58,696 bases of DNA from Oscillospiraceae bacterium (GTDB lineage Bacteria > Bacillota > Clostridia > Oscillospirales > Ruminococcaceae), in NCBI GenBank assembly GCA_017555565.1, contig JAFZGF010000048.1, positions 1 to 58,696 of the forward strand, given 5' to 3'. Shown here piece after piece: positions 8,820 to 16,800 of the stretch; the first letter of the stretch is position 1; the number at the start of each line of letters is the position of its first letter. Below the pieces are notes generated by a model. It had not been told where the DNA came from, did no database searches, and saw only the letters and a program-made list of their open reading frames with translations. Made by a program: the position numbers and the translations under genes.

Positions 8820-9333
8820 AGTGATAATCTCCTGCTGTACCTTCGTATATTTTTTTGAAATTGAATTTATAAAAATCCTCCGGCTGAGTCAGAGAATAAT
8901 GTTTGTTGGATTTGAAAATATCTCTCATACAGTATGCCACAAAGCCACTGCATGTATAATGTTTTGGGCGGGACCATTTGATATGAAGATATGCGGTAAC
9001 CAGCCCCAGAATATTGTATCTGTATTCTTCGCTGTGGTTTTCAAACTCTGCGATGTTTGTTTCAATGCTGTAAAATTCCTTGTCATCCACTTCAATTTCC
9101 AGTACCCGGATTTTTGTTTCAGGCCACAGACCGAAGTAGCCTGTGTTTACACCTTCGTTGATAAAGCCTGCTGGCAACAGCATTTTTGGATTCTTTCTGC
9201 CGAAAGAGTAAAAGCTGTTCAGGTCTTTTTCAAAAGAAATTGATGCGTGTGTATAATATTTTCTTGTAAATGTGCGCACAAGATGTGCCACAATTGTATT
9301 GGAACGACTTAAAACTATATATACTTTTTTCAT
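8794..9333 (-). CDS. Permuted NlpC/P60-like (YiiX-type) cysteine amidase
   Basis: This is a 179-residue protein with a likely permuted papain-like fold. HASISF near residue 29 supplies a candidate catalytic His, and YTCSGFVAYCM near residue 136 supplies the candidate Cys. There is no signal peptide, so a cytosolic role is likely. The family cleaves amide bonds in peptides or lipids; no substrate can be assigned. It precedes pncB with a 26-base overlap, and the start follows GGGGA. Confidence 0.65.
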   Translation of the reverse strand: MKKVYIVLSRSNTIVAHLVRTFTRKYYTHASISFEKDLNSFYSFGRKNPKMLLPAGFINEGVNTGYFGLWPETKIRVLEIEVDDKEFYSIETNIAEFENHSEEYRYNILGLVTAYLHIKWSRPKHYTCSGFVAYCMRDIFKSNKHYSLTQPEDFYKFNFKKIYEGTAGDYHYEKQQVQC

Positions 9334-9372
9334 TTTCCCCTATTTTGTTCACAGAGGCAATGGGCAGAAAAA

Positions 9373-10701
9373 TTATCTTCTTCTGCGGTGAACCTTCTGC
9401 ATTTTTTCGTGTTTTCTGTACTGTGAATATGTGTAAATAAGATAGATAGTAAAAAGAACAAATGTTACTGCCAGCACAACCCTGAAATAAAGGGACTGGT
9501 ATGCTTCCTGGAATTTGCCAACCAGGAACATAACTGTGCTGCGCTGGATAGTGTCGTGACTTACCAGCTGGCTGGTGCCAACTTTCTGGCCTGCCAGATA
9601 ATAGTCCACTGTGCCGATAACATCACCGGCATTTATAGGCGCACCAACATATTCAGGCAGGTTGTAAACCTTCTGAAAGCTGGATTCGTCTGCATCATTA
9701 GGAAGAATTGACATTACCTCGTTGTCTGCGTACAGCAGCAGGGTGTCTGTATCTTTGGCATACTTCAGCCCTACCTCTGTAACCGGGAATGTCAGCGTAT
9801 TGGCACTGCGCAGGGAATATGAATCAAAGAAGTAGTCCATAATTTCTGCAGTAGTAACCATTGCAGGGCGGTCTTCGTTATTGGAAAAATCTGCCCCCAG
9901 AACAACCATAATGTAGTTTTCGCCATTCTGCTGGCATACACATACAAAGTTGTTGTAGTCAAGAGTGCCTGTCTTCATACCTTTTACATATGAACGGTAG
10001 TAAGGTGATGTTCTCACCTGCATTTTGTTTGTGTTCTGTATAGGGTATTCGCTGGCGTGTTTTATATTGGCTGGCATATAGTAAGTGTTTGTTGTAACTA
10101 TATCCATAAAACCCGGAGTATTATAGCAGGCCTTGGCAATCAGATACATATCATATGCTGATGTGTAGTGATTGTCTGTAAACAGGCCGTGGGCATTGGT
10201 AAAATTGGTGTTTTTACAGCCCAGTTTTCTGGCCTCGTTGTTCATCATCATACAGAAGTTGGTGATGTCACCGTTGCCGATATAGTCTGCAAGGATGCTG
10301 GCCGCTTCATTGGCTGATGGCAGCAGCATTGCATACATTAAATCTTTTACTGAAAGGATTTCGCCCTGGCGGATATCCGCTGTGGAAGAGTTCATACCAA
10401 ACAGTTCGTCATATACATATCTTGGGGCGGTAACCTTTGTACCGTCAAAATCTTCTACATATTTGTATGTTGTATATGCTGTCAGCAATTTGGTAAGAGA
10501 GGCAGGGTCGTATCTCTCATTGCTGTTTTTTTCAAAAATAATTTCGCCTGTATCAAGGCTGGCAAGAACATATGCCCTTGCATTTACTTCAAAAGGCAGC
10601 TCGTATCTCGCTGTGGTGGCAGCGGCTGCAGGCAGCTGTACCATAGAAAAGCACAGCAGCATGCACAGAGTCATGCTTATAATTCTGATAAATTTTTTCA
10701 T
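9373..10701 (-). CDS. D-alanyl-D-alanine carboxypeptidase (DacA/DacF type)
   Basis: This 442-residue low-molecular-weight penicillin-binding protein trims the terminal D-Ala of peptidoglycan stem peptides. It has a Sec signal peptide ending near AAAA (about residue 28). The three serine-peptidase motifs are S68-L-T-K71, S128-A-N130 and K242-T-G244. After a C-terminal beta-domain there is a membrane segment at about 405-427, followed by a basic tail ending RRRR. A membrane-spanning anchor replaces the usual amphipathic helix. The gene is divergent from a phosphoesterase gene. Confidence 0.93.
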   Translation of the reverse strand: MKKFIRIISMTLCMLLCFSMVQLPAAAATTARYELPFEVNARAYVLASLDTGEIIFEKNSNERYDPASLTKLLTAYTTYKYVEDFDGTKVTAPRYVYDELFGMNSSTADIRQGEILSVKDLMYAMLLPSANEAASILADYIGNGDITNFCMMMNNEARKLGCKNTNFTNAHGLFTDNHYTSAYDMYLIAKACYNTPGFMDIVTTNTYYMPANIKHASEYPIQNTNKMQVRTSPYYRSYVKGMKTGTLDYNNFVCVCQQNGENYIMVVLGADFSNNEDRPAMVTTAEIMDYFFDSYSLRSANTLTFPVTEVGLKYAKDTDTLLLYADNEVMSILPNDADESSFQKVYNLPEYVGAPINAGDVIGTVDYYLAGQKVGTSQLVSHDTIQRSTVMFLVGKFQEAYQSLYFRVVLAVTFVLFTIYLIYTYSQYRKHEKMQKVHRRRR

Positions 10702-10826
10702 ATGGACATTCCTTGGAATTTATATTAAAATATTAATCAAATCAATAAAAAATAGTTATTTTTCTTTAACCAATTTATTATACCATAAACAGATATATAA
10801 ATAAAGTAGAAAAAAGAGGACAAAAT

Positions 10827-11477
10827 ATGATTTTTATAACCGCCGACACCCACGGGGAGCTGGAACGACTGACAGACAAAAGCCTGAAGCAGATAAAAAA
10901 ATTTGACACCCTGATTGTTCTGGGTGACTTTGGCTTTGTGTGGAGCGGAGACAAACAGCAGGAAAAGAATCTGAAAAAGATATCAAAACTGCCTTTCAAG
11001 GTGCTGTTTATCGACGGTTACAACGAAAACTTTGCCGCTCTGGAACAGTTTCCTGACACCGTTTATCACGGCGCCCAGGCAAAGGAAATCTGCCCAGGGC
11101 AGGTATATTACATAAAACGCGGCGAAGTTGTAGAAGTTGATGATATGAAACTGTTGTGCTTCGGCGGCGCTGATGACTATATCGATGACGTTTTCAGCGA
11201 TTATCCGCCAAGCCAGGCTGATTTTGACCGCTGCAGTGCCAACCTGGAAAGACACGGCTGGAAAGTGGACTATATACTGACCCACTCACCAAGCGGAAAC
11301 ATCAACAGATTTTTGAATATGGACAGTTTCACATTCGGCCATCTGTTCGACTACCTTGATGAAATTTCATCAAAGGTGGAATATAAAAAATGGTATTTCG
11401 GTTTTTACCACAAGGATAAGTTTGTATCACCGAAAGTGCAGGCTGTTTACACAGATGTGTACAGACTGGGAGATTAA
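10827..11477 (+). CDS. Calcineurin-like metallophosphoesterase
   Basis: This 216-residue cytosolic phosphoesterase has the dimetal motifs D7-x-H9 (TADTHGE), GDFG near residue 36 and THSPSG near residue 155. The family cleaves phosphomonoesters or diesters; the substrate is unknown. It follows GAGGACAAAATATG and stands alone on the plus strand. Its TAA overlaps the stop codon of the convergent small gene: both stops come from the same TTAA (11474-11477). Confidence 0.85.
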   Translation: MIFITADTHGELERLTDKSLKQIKKFDTLIVLGDFGFVWSGDKQQEKNLKKISKLPFKVLFIDGYNENFAALEQFPDTVYHGAQAKEICPGQVYYIKRGEVVEVDDMKLLCFGGADDYIDDVFSDYPPSQADFDRCSANLERHGWKVDYILTHSPSGNINRFLNMDSFTFGHLFDYLDEISSKVEYKKWYFGFYHKDKFVSPKVQAVYTDVYRLGD

Positions 11478-11680
11478 AACCATCTGCCCTTTTTGTTCCT
11501 TCTGCTCATTGAAGACCATACAGGTGCATCTTCTTCATCGCTTTTGGGTATAAACAGATGTGTGAGGAATTTTGAAGCAAGTGGAAGAATCACCGCCATT
11601 ACAGCGATGAAAAGTATCCAGTATTTCAAAGGTATTTCTTTGGTGATGTCCACCGGCTGAACAGCTGTAAGAAAAAACAT
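11474..11680 (-). CDS. Small single-pass membrane protein
   Basis: This 68-residue protein of unknown function has one hydrophobic helix (about residues 20-42) and a charged cytosolic tail (KSDEEDAP, then SMSRRNKKGRWF). The start has a strong ribosome site (GGAGG, 7-8 bases upstream), which is the main reason to believe it is translated. It shares its stop codon region with the convergent phosphoesterase gene. Confidence 0.6.
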   Translation of the reverse strand: MFFLTAVQPVDITKEIPLKYWILFIAVMAVILPLASKFLTHLFIPKSDEEDAPVWSSMSRRNKKGRWF

Positions 11681-11771
11681 AATTCCTCCATAATTGGTTT
11701 CTTAATATAATATCACTAATTTGTGAAAAAACAAATAGTTCATTGTTTAATTTTTTCTTAATTTCTCAGTA

Positions 11772-11838
11772 AAAACGGGGCTTTTACCCCGTTTTTTGTT
11801 AATGAAAATACCGGGTACATAATGTACCCGGTATTTTC
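11772..11838 (-). terminator. Tandem terminators after the ZIP gene
   Basis: There are two hairpins in a row: a near-perfect 16-bp palindromic stem (11805-11836) and AAAACGGGG/CCCCGTTTT (11772-11796). Both are flanked by T runs, so either strand could use them. Confidence 0.75.
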
Positions 11839-11864
11839 TCAGGATTATATATCAGAGGTTTGCA

Positions 11865-12644
11865 CTACCCAAGTGCAACGTCAAGTATCATCATTACTGA
11901 AAAGCCTACTGCGAAGAAGATTGTACCTATGTTGGAATGTTCACCAGCGCTCATTTCAGGTATCAGTTCTTCCACCACTACATATATCATTGCACCTGCC
12001 GCAAAGCTGAGTGTGAATGGCAATAATGGAAGCACAAATTTTGCCGCCATAATTGTGAGCAATGCACCGATAGGTTCAACTATACCGCTGGCCACGCCGT
12101 ACATAAAAGCCTTTGACTTTTTCATACCGTTTGACCGCAGAGGCATTGAGATAATAGCACCTTCAGGGAAGTTCTGTATTGCAATGCCGATTGACAGTGC
12201 GATTGCCGCCGCCATTGATACAGCGCTGTTGCCGGACATTATGCCTGCCCATATTGCACCTACCGCCATACCTTCAGGCAGGTTGTGCATAGCCACTGCC
12301 AGCACCAGCATTATGTTCTTGTCCATGTTGCTTTCTGGCCCTTCGGCCTGCTGGTCCATATGCATATGAGGGATATGTCTGTCAAGGAAAAGCAGGAACA
12401 GCACCCCTGCCCAGAAACCTGCCGCCGCAGGCACAAAGGACAGTTTGCCCATATGGCTGGCCTGGTCCATAGCCGGTATCAGAAGGCTCCATATAGACGC
12501 CGCTATCATAACACCGCCTGCAAAACCTGTAAGTATGCGCTGCATTGTTTTGTTCATACCTTTTGCCAGAACAAAAACTGCACCGGACCCCAGAGATGTG
12601 CCTATCAGAGGTATCATAATCCCTTTCATAATATCTATTGTCAT
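11865..12644 (-). CDS. ZIP-family divalent metal transporter (ZupT-like)
   Basis: This 259-residue membrane protein has about eight predicted helices. The two signature helices carry the metal-site motifs HNLPEG (residues 119-124 region) and QNFPEG (about 159-164). A His-rich loop (HIPHMHMD) sits before helix IV, as in ZupT-type zinc/iron importers. Substrate choice (Zn, Fe, Mn) cannot be read from sequence. The start follows AAGGTGAC. It has its own promoter (12709-12736) and lies downstream of a candidate metal-regulated small RNA. Confidence 0.9.
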   Translation of the reverse strand: MTIDIMKGIMIPLIGTSLGSGAVFVLAKGMNKTMQRILTGFAGGVMIAASIWSLLIPAMDQASHMGKLSFVPAAAGFWAGVLFLLFLDRHIPHMHMDQQAEGPESNMDKNIMLVLAVAMHNLPEGMAVGAIWAGIMSGNSAVSMAAAIALSIGIAIQNFPEGAIISMPLRSNGMKKSKAFMYGVASGIVEPIGALLTIMAAKFVLPLLPFTLSFAAGAMIYVVVEELIPEMSAGEHSNIGTIFFAVGFSVMMILDVALG

Positions 12645-12708
12645 AATGTCACCTTCTTTATTTATATGTCATATCTATTGGTATATTGTATCATTTATCT
12701 TTAATCTT

Positions 12709-12736
12709 ATTATAGCACTTTTTCGCTTTAAGTCAA
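12709..12736 (-). promoter_or_regulatory. Promoter of the ZIP gene
   Basis: Reading leftward, -35 TTGACT (12731-12736) and -10 TATAAT (12709-12714) are separated by 16 bp. The predicted 5' leader is about 55 nt. Confidence 0.7.
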
Positions 12737-12811
12737 CTGCTGTGTGACTGTGTCACCCTGGAATTTTTGTCAGAAAACCATAACCGCCAACTGATGCTGT
12801 GATTTTCTCCA

Positions 12812-12926
12812 CAATACAAAAGGCGCTTTGTACAGCGCCTTTCGTTATGTATAGCTATGTTTTGGAGTGAGGATTAATGTGGCTTAATAATTTCCAATAA
12901 GTGCATTTCCCTGTGCACTTTTATTG
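12812..12926 (-). ncRNA. Candidate regulatory small RNA (about 115 nt)
   Basis: This is a self-contained leftward unit. It begins at a consensus promoter (12932-12960) and ends at an intrinsic terminator (stem GGCGCT/AGCGCC, 12819-12842, then TTTTG). The predicted RNA has a 5' hairpin of 12 bp with a 2-nt bulge (CCAATAA-aa-GTGCA against TGCACTTATTGG), then about 50 nt of single strand containing UCCUCACUCC, then the terminator hairpin. The C-rich segment is complementary to ribosome-binding sites (GGAGUGAGGA). This resembles Gram-positive sRNAs such as FsrA/RsaE that silence mRNAs at the Shine-Dalgarno site. The longest start-codon frame is only 10 codons. It could instead be an attenuated leader of the ZIP gene, but that gene has its own promoter. 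Confidence 0.5.
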
Positions 12927-12931
12927 GCTAT

Positions 12932-12960
12932 ATTATAAGTTAGCGCACGCTAACTGTCAA
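12932..12960 (-). promoter_or_regulatory. Consensus promoter with 18-bp palindromic operator
   Basis: On the minus strand, TTGACA (12955-12960) and TATAAT (12932-12937) are exactly 17 bp apart. The spacer is filled by the inverted repeat AGTTAGCG-CA-CGCTAACT (plus strand, 12938-12955). The TTAGC/GCTAA arms resemble DtxR/MntR-family boxes, which fits the neighbouring metal transporter, but the regulator is an inference. Confidence 0.75.
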
Positions 12961-12995
12961 GGGTTTTATTATTGTTTTCACAAAATATACACAAT

Positions 12996-13032
12996 AAAAC
13001 ACCGCATATCATAAGACAGGCGGTGCTTTATT
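12996..13032 (-). terminator. Terminator after spo0A
   Basis: A stem with core CACCGC/GCGGTG is followed in the leftward direction by TTTTATTG, about 35 bp past the spo0A stop. Confidence 0.6.
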
Positions 13033-13065
13033 TCTGCCGTTGGCAGGTAATCGGTTTTATTCTGT

Positions 13066-13821
13066 TTATACCACTCGGAACTTTTTGTTTTCCAGACGCA
13101 GTCTGTCAGATATCATGGCAACAAATTCGCTGTTGGTAGGTTTGCCACGCATATTGTTTATGGTGTAGCCGAAATATTCGTTGAGAACATCTACATTGCC
13201 TCTGTCCCAGGCCACTTCAATGGCATGGCGTATGGCGCGCTCTACGCGGGAAGCTGTAGTATTGTTCATTCTGGCAATATCCGGATACAGTCTTTTTGTC
13301 ACCAGTCTGATAACCTGCGGATCTTCCACAGCCATAATGATTGACTGTCTGAGAAAATCATAGCCTTTGATATGGGCAGGCACACCCATATTATGCAGCA
13401 CCTCCGTAACCCTTGCTTCAAGATCGTTGTCGAAAGATTTTTCTTTCTTCATATCAAGGATATCGCAGATTCTTTCATAAGCCACTTCAAAGGAATAGGG
13501 TTTAAGGAAATAATAGTTGAACCCTGCGTTCATAACCTGGCGCAAAGTTTCGTCATTGTCAAATGAACAGGTGGCGAAAAACAGCTGTGGTTTGCTGTCC
13601 AGCAGGTCTGCCTGCTTTTTCACCTCTATCGCATCGATTCCGGCAAGGAAAATATCTGTAAACACCACATCTGGCTGATATTCTTCTATTTTCTCCAAAA
13701 GAAGATTACCGTCTTTTTCGCAGAACATAATATTAACATTTTTGTCTTCAAAGAAAAGGCGGCAACCGGAAATTATCCGTGGATTTTGCTCGCAGAATAA
13801 AATTTTGAGATTACTTTTCAT
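13066..13821 (-). CDS. spo0A: Sporulation master regulator Spo0A
   Basis: This 251-residue response regulator switches cells to sporulation and stationary-phase programmes when phosphorylated. The DNA-binding half is almost canonical: GVPAHIKGY, LYPDIA, TTASRVERAIRHAIEVAW and KPTNSEF are all present. In the receiver, the phospho-acceptor Asp56, Thr84 and Lys107 are kept. The usual acidic pair is Glu11-Gln12 rather than Asp-Asp, and the MP after the phospho-loop is missing (DIFLAGID). I chose the ATG at 13819-13821 because of AGGAG upstream. The gene is monocistronic with its own terminator. Its presence argues for a spore former or a recent descendant of one. Confidence 0.95.
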   Translation of the reverse strand: MKSNLKILFCEQNPRIISGCRLFFEDKNVNIMFCEKDGNLLLEKIEEYQPDVVFTDIFLAGIDAIEVKKQADLLDSKPQLFFATCSFDNDETLRQVMNAGFNYYFLKPYSFEVAYERICDILDMKKEKSFDNDLEARVTEVLHNMGVPAHIKGYDFLRQSIIMAVEDPQVIRLVTKRLYPDIARMNNTTASRVERAIRHAIEVAWDRGNVDVLNEYFGYTINNMRGKPTNSEFVAMISDRLRLENKKFRVV

Positions 13822-13968
13822 ATGTTTACTCCTACACAGCAATACACAGTACGACAAGCATCTCTATTAACCACTACAATGTTATCATTTTTCCAACATC
13901 ATCTTCAACGGGAATAAATGCGATACTTGTCAAATTATTAAGAACTGGAGAAATTTGTAAAAAAACTG

Positions 13969-14751
13969 CTATCGGCGCAGTCTGCCATTGAGATATCTGT
14001 AGTTGTATTTCATGTTGGCATAGCTGTTTATGCGGTTCATATACACAGCATCATACCCACCGCCTACAGCTCCCACCAGAGGAATACCCTGGAGGAATTT
14101 AAGATACAGCATTTCGCTGGACAGACAGGCGGCGGTTTTTGTTATGTTTTCTGATATGTTTATGCCGTTCAGAAAAACTTTATTGTGTATGAAGCTGTTT
14201 ATTCTGTCATTGATTTCCAGCAGCTGTTCCCCATAGGAAAAAGCACCCTGAATCAGCATAAGAATAAACTGCTTTTCTTCCTCTTTTTCATAGTCATAGC
14301 CGTATTTGGCCGAAAGCTGATACAGATTTTTCAGCATAAGGGCAGTAAACACAGCTATGTCCGGCAGGCCTATTCCTACAAAACCCATGCCTGCACCGGA
14401 CACACCTGACACGAGGGTGTTGCCCAGGCTGCTGCGGTCAGCCTTTGCCGAAATGGTTTTTAAGGATTTTTTATCATTTTTTACTGTTGCGATATAATCG
14501 TCCAGCCGGAAATCCTGCCGTATTTTTTCTTTGTCGTATGTTTTTTCTATCAGGCCCGTGCCTTTTTCAAAAATCAGCGCAAAAGATTTCTCAAAAGCTT
14601 TGTCAAGTGTGGACTGCAGGCCTGCAGGCACTTTGTCTGCCAGCATTTTTGTCAGGCCGTTGTCTTTTTTCTTACTGCGTTTTTCAAGAAATTTCAATTC
14701 CCGTGCGCAGGCCTTACGGTATTCTATATGTAACGGGGTCAGTTTTGGCAT
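13969..14751 (-). CDS. EcsC-family protein
   Basis: This 260-residue protein resembles the EcsC family, whose biochemical role is unknown. It has a charged N-terminal region, a glycine-rich amphipathic or membrane-associated stretch (SGAGMGFVGIGLPDI, about residues 120-134) and a second hydrophobic stretch (GIPLVGAVGGGYDAVY) near the C-terminus. I chose the ATG at 14749-14751, with AAGGAG upstream. It begins 10 bp after the stop of def, so the two are likely co-transcribed (def first). No EcsA/EcsB ABC genes are adjacent. Confidence 0.7.
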   Translation of the reverse strand: MPKLTPLHIEYRKACARELKFLEKRSKKKDNGLTKMLADKVPAGLQSTLDKAFEKSFALIFEKGTGLIEKTYDKEKIRQDFRLDDYIATVKNDKKSLKTISAKADRSSLGNTLVSGVSGAGMGFVGIGLPDIAVFTALMLKNLYQLSAKYGYDYEKEEEKQFILMLIQGAFSYGEQLLEINDRINSFIHNKVFLNGINISENITKTAACLSSEMLYLKFLQGIPLVGAVGGGYDAVYMNRINSYANMKYNYRYLNGRLRR

Positions 14752-14761
14752 ATTCCGCTCC

Positions 14762-15175
14762 TTATATAAGCACTCCGTTGCAGTGGTCAATTTCGTGCTG
14801 GATTATCTGCGCGGTAAAGTCCTTGAAGGTTTTTATCTTTATTTTGAAATCGGTGGTCTGCCACTGTACCTTTACGGATTTATATCTCACCGTATCTCTT
14901 GGACCGCCCAGCAGGGACAGACAGCTTTCCTGTGTTTTATACCGGCCATCTTTTTTCAGTATAACCGGGTTGATCATAACCATATATTCGCCGTCATTGT
15001 CTATGGCGATAATGCGCTTTCTTTCGCCTATCATATTTGCCGCCATACCCACACAGCTGTCCCGGTGGGCAATCAGTGTTTCCAGCAGGTCTGTGGCAAT
15101 ATGTAAATCATCTTTGGTTGCCACCTCTGATTCAAGGGCAAGAAACAGCGGATCGTGTACAAGTTCTTTTATCAT
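14762..15175 (-). CDS. def: Peptide deformylase
   Basis: This 137-residue metalloenzyme removes the N-formyl group from new proteins. The three family motifs are visible in slightly divergent form: VGMAANMIG (42-50), ESCLS with metal-ligand Cys85 (83-87), and QHEIDH with His127, Glu128 and His131. The protein ends only six residues after the last motif (CNGVLI), so it lacks the usual C-terminal helix. This matches the short, type 3-like deformylases; a second, full-length def may exist elsewhere. Confidence 0.9.
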   Translation of the reverse strand: MIKELVHDPLFLALESEVATKDDLHIATDLLETLIAHRDSCVGMAANMIGERKRIIAIDNDGEYMVMINPVILKKDGRYKTQESCLSLLGGPRDTVRYKSVKVQWQTTDFKIKIKTFKDFTAQIIQHEIDHCNGVLI

Positions 15176-15296
15176 AAAATCACCTTTGTGTTCTGAATAT
15201 ACTTAAAGAATAGCATATTAAAGCAAAATTTACCACTCCTTAATAAATTCTTAATGCCATATATGATATAATTACACCTGAAAGGGCGGTGCTGTT

Positions 15297-16010
15297 ATGA
15301 AAAAAGCTTTGAAAATATTCACAGTTGCTGTAATACTTTCTTTTTGTATGCCTTTTCTTATTACAGCCTGGCAGCTGGCCAGCTATTACAATCTGATACC
15401 CCAAAAAAGTTACACCGCTGAGAACTTCGGCATAGAAACGGTAATCGCCGCCACAGACTTTGACGCAGATGGTGTTGATGATTATACTGAAATACTGTCG
15501 GGGGCAAGAAAGGACGCCAAAAACCACCCCAGATATGATGGCAGTTATGTGCAGGGTGGCTATCCCGACGATGATGTGGGCGTATGTACCGATGTGGTGT
15601 GGCGCGCATTCAGAGAAGCAGGCTACAGCCTTAAACTGATGGTGGACAGGGATATTATGCACAGTCCACAGGACTATCCCCGAGTGACCAAGAGGGATTC
15701 CAACATTGATTTCCGCAGGGTCGTAAATCTGCGTGTATTCTTTGATAAATACGCCAGTGAAATCACCACAGACACAACAGATATCTCCCGGTGGCAGCCT
15801 GGGGATATAGTGATATTCAAAGATAACAAGCACATCGGCATCGTCAGCGACAAGCGCAACAAAGACGGCCAGTGCTATATAATACACAACGGTGGTCAGC
15901 CCGTAAGGGAAGAATATTATTTTAAACGCGGCGAGGTACTGCGCCACTATAGATTTGATGCAACAAAAATCCCCCGGGATATTCTTATTCCCTGGGAGGG
16001 CGAACAATAA
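15297..16010 (+). CDS. DUF1287 secreted NlpC/P60-like protein
   Basis: This 237-residue exported protein has an N-terminal signal or anchor helix (about residues 5-27) followed by a DUF1287 domain. The putative catalytic Cys lies in GVCTDVVWRAFR (about residue 100), and His residues lie in NKHIGIVSD and IIHNGG. The fold is related to NlpC/P60 papain-like enzymes. A D-x-D-x-D-G-type calcium-loop sequence (DFDADGVDD) precedes it. A cell-wall role is plausible but not shown. The gene is monocistronic with a bidirectional terminator after it. Confidence 0.8.
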   Translation: MKKALKIFTVAVILSFCMPFLITAWQLASYYNLIPQKSYTAENFGIETVIAATDFDADGVDDYTEILSGARKDAKNHPRYDGSYVQGGYPDDDVGVCTDVVWRAFREAGYSLKLMVDRDIMHSPQDYPRVTKRDSNIDFRRVVNLRVFFDKYASEITTDTTDISRWQPGDIVIFKDNKHIGIVSDKRNKDGQCYIIHNGGQPVREEYYFKRGEVLRHYRFDATKIPRDILIPWEGEQ

Positions 16011-16023
16011 ATTCTACAAACAA

Positions 16024-16046
16024 AAAAGCGGGCTTTGCCCGCTTTT
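16024..16046. terminator. Bidirectional terminator
   Basis: A perfect stem AAAAGCGGGC/GCCCGCTTTT with a 3-base loop lies between two convergent genes. Confidence 0.85.
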
Positions 16047-16054
16047 ATTGTCAA

Positions 16055-16333
16055 TTATTTAGACATTTCGCTCTGCAGCCATACTGCGCCTACATCAAGA
16101 GCGCTGTACAGACCGTTTTTGATACCCTGTTTTTTCATTCTCTGAATAGGGTCCAGAGATGTGTCTGTAGAAATTAAAGAAACGTGTATCTTGTCAGATA
16201 CTGTCTGGTTACCTACCTGCTTTGTGCTGAGAACCTTGAGGTAAACAATAACCGGTGCATCCGGATTACCGTAATACATTTCGTCGTTGTTGCGCACAAG
16301 CGGCAAACCTTTGTAAGTCAATGGTGCGTCCAT
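16055..16333 (-). CDS. Conserved hypothetical protein downstream of ireB
   Basis: This 92-residue soluble protein has a strong ribosome site (AAGGAGG). I do not know a named family. It is compact, beta-rich in appearance (GNPDAPVIVYLKVLST, SDKIHVSLIST) and ends in an acidic/amphipathic helix. It sits 30 bp after ireB on the same strand, an arrangement I believe recurs in related Clostridia. A role linked to the Ser/Thr kinase (IreK/PrkC) pathway is only a context-based guess. Confidence 0.65.
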   Translation of the reverse strand: MDAPLTYKGLPLVRNNDEMYYGNPDAPVIVYLKVLSTKQVGNQTVSDKIHVSLISTDTSLDPIQRMKKQGIKNGLYSALDVGAVWLQSEMSK

Positions 16334-16363
16334 TGGGTACCTCCTTGAATTTACTCAGGGAGA

Positions 16364-16603
16364 CTATGCAAGATAGTTTTTCAGCAGACTCTGGAGAATA
16401 TCGTCTCTGTCCAGCTTTCTTATTTTGTTTCTTGCTCCCTGGTGTGTAGTGATGTAGGTAGGGTCTTCTGACAGAATATAGCCCACAATCTGGTTGATTG
16501 GATTATATCCCTTTTCCTTCAAAGCATCATACACTTCCTTCAAAGTCTGTCTGATTTCTTCGTCTCTTTCATTAAAAATTGAAAAAATAGTGGTTTCGCT
16601 CAT
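16364..16603 (-). CDS. ireB: IreB-family regulatory phosphoprotein (UPF0297)
   Basis: This 79-residue protein is the normal family length, with the hallmark segments [18 protein letters not shown] (here [18 protein letters not shown]) and [14 protein letters not shown]. In Enterococcus, IreB is phosphorylated by the PASTA kinase IreK and affects cephalosporin resistance. The N-terminal Thr residues (SETTIF) are candidate phospho-sites. AAAGGAGG precedes the ATG. The usual neighbours ruvX and the DUF1292 gene are absent here. Confidence 0.9.
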   Translation of the reverse strand: MSETTIFSIFNERDEEIRQTLKEVYDALKEKGYNPINQIVGYILSEDPTYITTHQGARNKIRKLDRDDILQSLLKNYLA

Positions 16604-16744
16604 CCTACACCCTCCTTTATACTAACTCTATTGTACAGTATAAATGTGAACAATTCAAGTATAAAAACCATCTATTTGGATATGTGTCATTTTTCGGCAC
16701 ATTTTTTATACTTTCCGCAGGTGGAAAGCAAATGTGTTTATTAA

Positions 16745-16773
16745 TTGACAAGCTATTGCCTTAAATGTATAAT
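16745..16773 (+). promoter_or_regulatory. pheST promoter
   Basis: TTGACA (16745-16750) and TATAAT (16768-16773) are separated by exactly 17 bp, a perfect consensus promoter. The predicted 5' leader is about 95 nt. Confidence 0.8.
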
Positions 16774-16800
16774 ATTATATTACAAGAAATAATATTTTTA

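Noticed and set aside
12877..12900. Seven-codon rightward frame (MWLNNFQ) after GGAGTGAGG
   Set aside because: It is the reverse complement of the C-rich sRNA segment. It is too short and has no promoter on that strand.
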